Origin: CAYUKK01 sp964445305
GTDB taxonomy: Bacteria; Acidobacteriota; Aminicenantia; Aminicenantales; UBA8522
Direction of reading: 5' to 3'
Assembly (NCBI GenBank): GCA_964445305.1
Contig: CAYUKK010000056.1
Span: forward strand, 1-6,976
DNA length: 6,976 bases
A program made the position numbers and the translations under genes. Of this stretch, positions 1 through 4,934 are shown piece after piece. The notes below the pieces were generated by a model. The model ran no database searches and was not told the origin of the DNA. It saw only the letters and a program-made list of their open reading frames with translations. The first letter of the stretch is position 1. Every line of letters starts with the position of its first letter.

Positions 1-590
<590 letters not shown>

Positions 591-593
591 ATA

Positions 594-615
594 AAAGAAC
601 TCTTGCGAGTTCTTT
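594..615 (-). other. Leader hairpin with GCAA tetraloop next to the 16S 5' end
   Basis: AAAGAACTC and GAGTTCTTT form a perfect 9-bp stem closed by a GCAA (GNRA-type) tetraloop on the transcript strand. It ends only 3-4 nt before the predicted mature 5' end of 16S. A stable local hairpin here could guide leader processing or early folding of the pre-rRNA. That role is inferred; the structure itself is plain in the sequence. Confidence 0.6.
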
Positions 616-665
616 CCAAGCTGAAGCGTTGGCAAATCGGATCAATCAAAGTCGCTCCGCTTTTC

Positions 666-701
666 ATTCAAAGATCTGATTCTTTCTATCCCGAGAAAGA
701 A
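666..701 (-). promoter_or_regulatory. boxB/boxA-like antitermination element in rrn leader
   Basis: In transcript order, a perfect 8-bp hairpin (TTCTTTCT, 6-nt loop, AGAAAGAA; 701-680) is followed within 4 nt by GATCTTTGAAT (676-666). The latter resembles boxA (TGCTCTTTGAA-type). The order hairpin then boxA is that of bacterial rrn leaders, where NusB/NusE load at boxA to prevent Rho termination. Position (about 100 nt after the start, 75 nt before 16S) and order support the call; boxA is only a partial match. Confidence 0.5.
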
Positions 702-729
702 ACTTGGCGGAAGTCAAAAGATCAAATTT

Positions 730-746
730 TCAACCTTTGCGGTTGA
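730..746 (-). other. Small hairpin in early rrn leader
   Basis: TCAACC and GGTTGA form a perfect 6-bp stem around a GCAAA loop, about 30-47 nt after the predicted transcription start. There is no U-tract after it, so it is not a terminator. It is one of three leader hairpins. Confidence 0.4.
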
Positions 747-783
747 GGAGGTACTTCTGACGAACCCGCCAAAAGGCGAATAT

Positions 784-812
784 ATAATAAGCAGATTCTG
801 AGGAATTGTCAA
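784..812 (-). promoter_or_regulatory. rrn sigma-70 promoter
   Basis: On the minus strand TTGACA (812-807) is a perfect -35. It is separated by exactly 17 bp from TATTAT (789-784), a 5/6 -10. The start point would fall at about 777, giving a leader of about 187 nt to the 16S 5' end. The first transcribed bases can form CGCC-TTTT-GGCG (778-767). Confidence 0.85.
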
Positions 813-817
813 GATGC

Positions 818-845
818 CAAGGCCAAAAATTGTTAAATTTTTCGC
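818..845 (-). promoter_or_regulatory. UP-element-like A/T tract of rrn promoter
   Basis: Upstream of the -35 the minus strand reads GAAAAATTTAACAATTTTTGG, an A/T-rich block at about -40 to -65. This is typical of the alpha-CTD contact region of strong rRNA promoters. The call rests on composition and position only. Confidence 0.5.
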
Positions 846-864
846 CCGAGGGTAAACTTCCAAT

Positions 865-882
865 CGTCAACTAAAATTGACC
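865..882. promoter_or_regulatory. Distal dyad, candidate activator site 1
   Basis: GTCAA-N6-TTGAC (866-881) is a perfect 5-bp inverted repeat. It matches the second dyad at 908-925 in 13 of 18 positions (shared pattern C-K-TCAAC-N5-TTGAC). Its centre is about 130 bp upstream of the sigma-54 start predicted near 1004, which is a usual position for an enhancer-binding protein. The protein that binds is unknown. Confidence 0.45.
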
Positions 883-907
883 TAAAAAAGCACGTTTGTT
901 CTGCAAT

Positions 908-925
908 CTTCAACAAGCGTTGACA
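908..925. promoter_or_regulatory. Proximal dyad, candidate activator site 2
   Basis: TCAAC-N4-GTTGA (910-923) is a perfect inverted repeat. It starts 43 bp after the matching position of the first dyad, about four helical turns, so both would face the same side of the DNA. Its centre is about -88 relative to the predicted start. The TTGACA inside it has no acceptable -10 at 16-18 bp, so I prefer a binding site to a sigma-70 -35. Confidence 0.45.
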
Positions 926-946
926 TCCCAGCCTCTCTATCGCCGT

Positions 947-962
947 GATTTCACCTGAAATC
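947..962. promoter_or_regulatory. 16-bp palindrome, candidate operator or IHF-zone site
   Basis: GATTTCA-CC-TGAAATC is a perfect 7-bp inverted repeat with a 2-bp centre. It lies between the paired dyads and the -24 element of the pilin promoter. That spot is where a DNA-bending protein or an additional regulator often acts in sigma-54 promoters. It has too small a loop for an RNA hairpin, so a DNA site is more likely. Confidence 0.35.
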
Positions 963-976
963 AATGGGTCACTAAC

Positions 977-993
977 CTGGCACGTCTCTCGCT
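977..993 (+). promoter_or_regulatory. Sigma-54 (-24/-12) promoter of the minor-pilin operon
   Basis: CTGGCACGTCTCTCGCT fits the RpoN consensus YTGGCACGRNNNTTGCW at 12 of the 14 specified positions. All eight bases of the -24 block match, and GG (979-980) and GC (991-992) have the required 12-bp register. The start would fall near 1004, leaving a 24-nt leader that contains the ribosome binding site at 1018-1024. Sigma-54 control of pilus genes is established in Pseudomonas and Myxococcus. No convincing sigma-70 promoter was found in this interval. Confidence 0.65.
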
Positions 994-1017
994 TTGCAAA
1001 AAGCGTCAAAGAGCATC

Positions 1018-1024
1018 GAGGTGA
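1018..1024 (+). promoter_or_regulatory. Ribosome binding site of the first pilin gene
   Basis: GAGGTGA is a 7-base match to the complement of the 16S 3' tail and sits just before ATG at 1028. It fixes this start over the in-window ATG at 994, which opens an unrelated frame. Confidence 0.8.
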
Positions 1025-1027
1025 AGG

Positions 1028-1408
1028 ATGAAAAAACATGGTTTCAGTCTTATCGAGGTTCTCATATCCTCAAGCCTCGTCTTTTTCCTGCTCACCGGGT
1101 CAGCCCAGCTCATCCTGACATGCCTCCTCGCCAAGAGAAACGCGGACTTTCACCTCGAGGCGACGATGCTGGCGTCTTCCCGACTCGAAACGCTCAAGTC
1201 TTTTTCTTTTCATGACCCCATCCTGAAACAAGGAAGCTACGACGAAACGGAAAGAAGCCCCTTCACAGGAGAAGAGATTTTGACAGAATGGAATATCGAA
1301 GACTTCCAGGATCGAACGAAAAAGGTAGTCTGTATAGTTTTTTCTCCGTCTTCCCCTTCCAAGAGGGTCGTTTTCATCCTCCTTCTTAGCCGGGATCTCG
1401 ACTTTTGA
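1028..1408 (+). CDS. PilV-like minor prepilin
   Basis: This 126-residue protein starts MKKHG, then FSLIEVLISSSLVFFLLTG. That is a class III (type IV prepilin) signal: prepilin peptidase should cut after Gly5, leave a methylated Phe1 and keep Glu5 of the mature chain. One hydrophobic helix (residues 6-32) anchors it in the inner membrane before assembly. The downstream 'LASSRLETLKSFSF' stretch resembles the helix continuation of PilV/GspI-type minor pilins. It is the first gene of a four-gene operon whose order recalls pilV-pilW-pilX, so it probably belongs to the tip or priming complex of a pilus or pseudopilus. The start is fixed by GAGGTGA. The family is clear; assignment to PilV rather than GspI or ComG types rests on context. 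Confidence 0.85.
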   Translation: MKKHGFSLIEVLISSSLVFFLLTGSAQLILTCLLAKRNADFHLEATMLASSRLETLKSFSFHDPILKQGSYDETERSPFTGEEILTEWNIEDFQDRTKKVVCIVFSPSSPSKRVVFILLLSRDLDF

Positions 1409-1410
1409 CC

Positions 1411-2127
1411 ATGAAAAGCAAGGGGTTCTCCCTCATTGAAAGCTTGATCACCCTGAGTCTTGGCCTGCTTATTCTCATGGCTGTCTTCGAAGGTTTTGGC
1501 ATGACCCGAAGCTTTTTCTTGAACTTAAAAAAAGCGCAAGAGGAGGCAACCGCGGCGATGGCCTGCCTTGACAAGCTGAGGATCGACCTCCTCCATGCCG
1601 GTCTTGGTCTTGCCCTCCCCCTTCGATATGGCATAGTGGACGCAGTGGTCCAGGAAGGAGGGGGCATATCCATTTTCAGTCTGGAGGAAAGCTATCCAAT
1701 TGCTTCAGACCTCGGACCAGGAACAACCCTGGTCCCTCTGAAGAGCAACGCCGAATTCAGCGCCGGCCGGGAAATCTGCCTCATCGATGGCCAAAAAGGC
1801 GAACGGAAAACTGTCTCTTCCCGTCCGACCAAACGAACCCTTGTTCTGAACTCCGCGCTGGAACACTCCTATGACAAGGATGAAACCCATCTTTTTCTTT
1901 TAGAAAAAGTTTTCCTTTACCTGGATGAGGGCAAAAACGTCATTCGCAGGCGTGTCAACGCGAGCTCACCTCAACCTCTGCTTGATGACGTGGCTTCTTT
2001 CCATTTTTCTTTTGAAGAAAAGGTCAACTTAATCAGAATTCGTTTTGTTATGAAATCCAACGAGGAGAAAACTTATGAACTATCGGTCTTTCCCAAGAAC
2101 CCAGCGCTGGTTACGCCGCGATTCTAA
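1411..2127 (+). CDS. PilW-like minor prepilin
   Basis: This 238-residue prepilin has leader MKSKG, then FSLIESLITLSLGLLILMAVFEGF. The predicted cleavage is after Gly5, with Glu at mature position 5 and a single N-terminal membrane helix (about residues 6-30). The following 'EEATAAMACLDKLRIDLLHAG' is typical of PilW/GspJ proteins, in which an amphipathic helix leads into a beta-rich globular domain (about residues 60-235). I chose ATG 1411 over an upstream TTG at 1405 because it gives the usual short leader. The TTG would overlap the previous gene by 4 bp and cannot be excluded. There is no clear ribosome binding site, so translation is probably coupled to the preceding gene, whose stop ends 2 nt earlier. 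A GspJ-type secretion pseudopilin is the main alternative. Confidence 0.83.
   Translation: MKSKGFSLIESLITLSLGLLILMAVFEGFGMTRSFFLNLKKAQEEATAAMACLDKLRIDLLHAGLGLALPLRYGIVDAVVQEGGGISIFSLEESYPIASDLGPGTTLVPLKSNAEFSAGREICLIDGQKGERKTVSSRPTKRTLVLNSALEHSYDKDETHLFLLEKVFLYLDEGKNVIRRRVNASSPQPLLDDVASFHFSFEEKVNLIRIRFVMKSNEEKTYELSVFPKNPALVTPRF
2062..2067 (+). promoter_or_regulatory. Ribosome binding site inside the PilW-like gene
   Basis: GAGGAG lies 7 nt before the ATG at 2075 and supports that start, although it places the start 53 bp inside the preceding gene. Confidence 0.7.
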
Positions 2128-3670
2128 AGAAAAAACAGCCGGGTCCATGCTGCTTTTGACTCTCTTTTCTTCTTTCGTCTTGGCCACTCTTGCTCTGGGC
2201 ATCTCTTTCTTGAGCCAGATCTACCTGAGGACGAATTCCTGGCGGATGAATTCCATTCGGTTGGATTACGCCTCGGAAAACGGCATCAAAACGGTATTGG
2301 CCGAGGTCATGAGAAATACCGAAAAAATTCCTCTTCCCAAGGTCCTCTCGGAAGCGGATTATGAAAAACTCCAGGCTGATCTCAGGAACGGCCAAGTTGG
2401 TTTTCTGCAACAGATTCTCGAATTGAGTTTTCCGATAGAAATACTAGAAGCGGCTGAGGATTTGGAGTGGACCAGTCGGGCTGATTTTCTTTTGGAAGGC
2501 TTTGTCGAGGCTTCGACTTTCGATCAAGCTCGCTGCAAACTGATGGTCGAATCAGAAGGGAAAATAAAAGGCCTAAAGCCAGGCAGAAAATCGTATCTTC
2601 GGGGCCGCTTGGAAGTCTTGTGCGGCCACATTCCCCTTTTCGCTTTCCCCCTCCTTGTCAACAAAAATCTCAGTCAGCAGGAACAAAATGATTTTATCCC
2701 GAAGAACGCCATCGAGCTCGTCGGCCGGCCACAAAACCTCCTTCCCCCTCGAGCTGACTTTGCAGCCGAGCCTCTCATCCCCCGAGACGCGGATGGCCTC
2801 ATCGCCAAAGCCCTGAACATCAAAATCTTCCGGCCTCAAGACCTGTCCCCCGCCAGGCTCCGTTTCGCTCTTGGGCTGGAAGAGTCTGACGCTCCCATCC
2901 CCGACGGCGTCTACCTTATCCACAATGACCTCGGCCTTGGGGGAGTCTATGTCCAGGGAAACCTCGATGAGTTGACTCTCGCCATTGAGGAAGACTTCCA
3001 GCTCATTTTTTTTAAGATGGGAGGTAACTCCTGGCTTCTCCAATTTAGCCCTTCGCAGAGCAAAACGCATTTCATTTCTCCCTCGGGCCGTCTTTTTTTT
3101 GACCTCATTCCCCTCGGCCTCATCATCGTCAACGGAAGAATCGAATCGTTCGGAGGCGGCACGGTTGATGCGACCGGAAAAATCGTTCCCCTTCAAAATG
3201 AAGAAAAGGTCCCTTCTCTTCTCCAGGGAGTCAACCTTACCCTCGTGGCTTCAGATAAAGTCACCATCAGCTCCCACCTTATCCGCCAAGGCGTTGTCTG
3301 GCAAGACGGAATTCCCTACCTTAAAGAAAAAAGTGGCCAGCTCATCATTTTTTCCACGGGCAAAGACCTCTGGCAAGACGAGGCTCGAGAAGGGGGCATC
3401 ACCGTCGACCCCGGGGACGCTTCTCAACTGGAAATCCACGCCTCTCTCGCCACGGGAGGAGATGGCTTTCGCCTTGCAGGAGAAAATAAGCTCGTCGAAC
3501 TCGCCGGAAGTCTCCAAACAACAGATTACACTTCTTCCGGTAACCGATTGAGAATTTACTCCCAGCATCTCTCAGCGATTCTGGCTCCTGATGCCGTCAC
3601 GCCTCTCACGCAAGAGGCCGTTATATTTCTTTCGGCTTTCGAAAGCCAGGAATGGAGGGAATATAGATGA
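2075..3670 (+). CDS. Large PilX/GspK-like pilus assembly protein
   Basis: This 531-residue protein has a basic 23-residue leader ending KEKTAG, then SMLLLTLFSSFVLATLALGISFLSQ, one membrane helix at about residues 26-48. 'RLDYASENGIKTVLAEV' (62-78) follows, resembling the start of PilX and GspK proteins. If peptidase cuts after Gly23, mature position 5 is Leu, not Glu; lack of Glu5 is the hallmark of GspK, the tip pseudopilin. The rest is much larger than a classical PilX (about 200 residues). The 290-531 part is glycine- and beta-rich ('GVYVQGNLDELTL', 'GLIIVNGRIESFGGG', 'VNLTLVASDKVTIS'), suggesting a repetitive beta-solenoid-like domain. The start is supported by GAGGAG. Its role is probably tip or initiation complex; the C-terminal domain function is unknown. 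Confidence 0.75.
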   Translation: MNYRSFPRTQRWLRRDSKEKTAGSMLLLTLFSSFVLATLALGISFLSQIYLRTNSWRMNSIRLDYASENGIKTVLAEVMRNTEKIPLPKVLSEADYEKLQADLRNGQVGFLQQILELSFPIEILEAAEDLEWTSRADFLLEGFVEASTFDQARCKLMVESEGKIKGLKPGRKSYLRGRLEVLCGHIPLFAFPLLVNKNLSQQEQNDFIPKNAIELVGRPQNLLPPRADFAAEPLIPRDADGLIAKALNIKIFRPQDLSPARLRFALGLEESDAPIPDGVYLIHNDLGLGGVYVQGNLDELTLAIEEDFQLIFFKMGGNSWLLQFSPSQSKTHFISPSGRLFFDLIPLGLIIVNGRIESFGGGTVDATGKIVPLQNEEKVPSLLQGVNLTLVASDKVTISSHLIRQGVVWQDGIPYLKEKSGQLIIFSTGKDLWQDEAREGGITVDPGDASQLEIHASLATGGDGFRLAGENKLVELAGSLQTTDYTSSGNRLRIYSQHLSAILAPDAVTPLTQEAVIFLSAFESQEWREYR

Positions 3671-4089
3671 AAAAAGGGTATTCTCTTTTCGAGGCCATGA
3701 TCGCCTTATCGCTCGCCTCGATTCTGATATATATGGTGTCAACATCCTTCATGAGCCTGTCACCGAAATACAAATTGAGAAGGGCAGCCGGAGAAATCTA
3801 TGCGCGCCTCCAATATGCCCGGTACAAGGCCATTTTTGAGGGCCGGCCGATGCGCGTCCGTTTTGTCCGCAACGGGTACGCTGTCGAGAGGTTTGATGAA
3901 GCGGAAAAAAAATGGCATCCGGTGAACTCTGGAATCCTTGAGGACGCCACTGTCGAGGCCAATAACAGTCCCGTGTTCCATCCAGTCGGCACGGTTTCAA
4001 ACCTGGCCACCGTGCTTGTCTTTAACAGGGCGGGAAAATACAAGCTCACCTTGGCCATTTCTGGAAGAATAAGGATGACGATGCTTTAA
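3667..4089 (+). CDS. GspH/FimT-like prepilin
   Basis: This 140-residue protein has leader MKKG, then YSLFEAMIALSLASILIYMVS. Predicted cleavage is after Gly4, with Tyr1 and Glu5 in the mature chain. 'AGEIYARLQYARYKAIFEGRPMRVRF' matches the GspH/FimT pattern of a helix followed by the first strands. The C-terminal 'VGTVSNLATVLVFNRAGKYKLTLAISGRIRM' is the typical GspH/FimT end, with glycine-rich beta strands. Its ATG overlaps the previous stop (ATGA), and GGAGGG sits 7 nt upstream (3654-3659). It is the last gene of the operon and ends against the convergent response-regulator gene. Pilus FimT/FimU and secretion GspH cannot be separated from sequence alone. Confidence 0.85.
   Translation: MKKGYSLFEAMIALSLASILIYMVSTSFMSLSPKYKLRRAAGEIYARLQYARYKAIFEGRPMRVRFVRNGYAVERFDEAEKKWHPVNSGILEDATVEANNSPVFHPVGTVSNLATVLVFNRAGKYKLTLAISGRIRMTML
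4086..4089. other. Overlapping convergent stop codons
   Basis: TTAA serves both strands: the GspH/FimT-like gene ends with TAA at 4087-4089 and the response-regulator gene with TAA read from 4088 to 4086. There is no intergenic space and no hairpin plus U-tract for either transcript. The nearest structure is a dyad (CCTCTGA at 4116-4122, TCAGAGG at 4138-4144) inside the response-regulator coding sequence, without a T-run. Confidence 0.95.
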
Positions 4090-4835
4090 CTGGATGAGGA
4101 CGGCGGTTTATTGACCCTCTGAAGGACCTCAGCCAGGTCAGAGGCAGAAGAGATGTAGCCCGCGGCGCCACGGCGAGCCGCCTCCTTGGCCATTTCTTCA
4201 AGGCTTCCATGCGGGGAGAGAAGAATAAGGGGGATGCCCTTTATTTTTTCAGACTTTTCCATCGCCTCAAACACTGTCGTGACATGCTTGGCCGGGAGCG
4301 TCATGTCGAGGATGATGATATCCGGCCTTTTCTTTTCCGCGTGGTTCAACGCGCTCCTTCCGCCGGCGAAACTTTCGACCTGATATCCCTGACGAACCAA
4401 TCGCATCTCGACCATCGTCGCCAGCCGGGACGCTCCAGCGATGATCAACACTTTGTTAATCCTTCTTTCTGGCTTCCCGACGACCCTCTCCACATTTTCG
4501 ACGAGCGTCTTAGGGTCGTAAGGCTTTTTTATATAACCAACAATTCCCGCCCGGTAGCATTCCTGGACAAATTTGGGAGAGCTCATGATCGTCAGGGCGA
4601 TGATCGGTATCGTCGTCGTCAAAGGGTTTTCCTTAAGCTTGATGACCGCCTCCAGCCCGTGCATTCCAGGCATAATCATGTCCATCAGGATCAAGTCCGG
4701 CTTCTCCACCTGGGCCGCCTTGATGCCCTCTTGGCCGTTTCTGGCAATGACCATGGTATATCCGCACGACTCCAAATGCTTTTTGATCATCTCAATCTGC
4801 ACAGGATCATCTTCAACCAATAATATTTTTGGCAT
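4086..4835 (-). CDS. Tandem-receiver response regulator, second receiver degenerate
   Basis: This 249-residue protein has two CheY-like receiver domains and no output domain. Receiver 1 (about 1-120) is complete: acidic pair Glu8/Asp9, phospho-acceptor Asp52 in 'LILMDMIMP', Thr82 and Lys104 in 'GYIKKP'. Receiver 2 (about 126-240) keeps the acceptor-position Asp177 ('IIILDMTLP') and Ser207. Its acidic pair is replaced by Ala133/Gly134 and its lysine by Ser230 ('GYISSA'), so metal binding and phosphorylation are doubtful. Such proteins usually act in phosphorelays or by protein contact. GGGGAGAGG (4851-4843) lies 7 nt before the ATG. No histidine kinase is nearby. The gene converges on the pilin operon, so a role in pilus control is possible but is not shown by the sequence. 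Confidence 0.9.
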   Translation of the reverse strand: MPKILLVEDDPVQIEMIKKHLESCGYTMVIARNGQEGIKAAQVEKPDLILMDMIMPGMHGLEAVIKLKENPLTTTIPIIALTIMSSPKFVQECYRAGIVGYIKKPYDPKTLVENVERVVGKPERRINKVLIIAGASRLATMVEMRLVRQGYQVESFAGGRSALNHAEKKRPDIIILDMTLPAKHVTTVFEAMEKSEKIKGIPLILLSPHGSLEEMAKEAARRGAAGYISSASDLAEVLQRVNKPPSSSS

Positions 4836-4892
4836 CCCTTTGCCTCTCCCCTAACCGATTCGTGTCAACCTAAAGTTAACCATGTCCATCTT

Positions 4893-4921
4893 ATTATCAC
4901 TGAATTTACTTTCCTGTGCAA
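4893..4921 (-). promoter_or_regulatory. Candidate sigma-70 promoter of the response-regulator gene
   Basis: On the minus strand TTGCAC (4921-4916) and GATAAT (4898-4893) are 17 bp apart. The -10 is 5/6 and the -35 is 3/6. The start would be near 4886, with a leader of about 50 nt. It lies in the 99-bp gap after the amidohydrolase gene, where I see no terminator, so read-through from upstream is also possible. Confidence 0.45.
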
Positions 4922-4934
4922 GTGAAAGGCCTTT

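Noticed and set aside
920..950. TTGACA as a sigma-70 -35 for the pilin operon
   Set aside because: No acceptable -10 occurs 16-19 bp downstream (CCGTGA or GTGATT). TTGAC is better explained as half of the second dyad.
986..1013. Hairpin CGCTTT-GCAA-AAAGCG with flanking CTCT/AGAG as a 5' leader structure
   Set aside because: If the sigma-54 start near 1004 is right, most of it is not transcribed. It overlaps the -12 element and may be coincidental.
833..1039. Minus-strand open frame of 68 codons over the promoter region
   Set aside because: It covers the pilin control region, has no recognisable domain or ribosome site, and ends in the rrn upstream element.
2573..3551. Long open frames on both strands inside the large pilus gene
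   Set aside because: They are shadows of the 531-codon gene, with no ribosome site and low-complexity translations.
4917..4933. GGC...TTGCA on the minus strand as a sigma-54 promoter for the response regulator
   Set aside because: The GG and GC spacing fits, but only about 8 of 14 positions match and the -24 block is poor.
4925..4934. AAAGGCCTTT after the amidohydrolase stop as a terminator
   Set aside because: It is a loopless palindrome without a U-tract, so it cannot form a useful hairpin.
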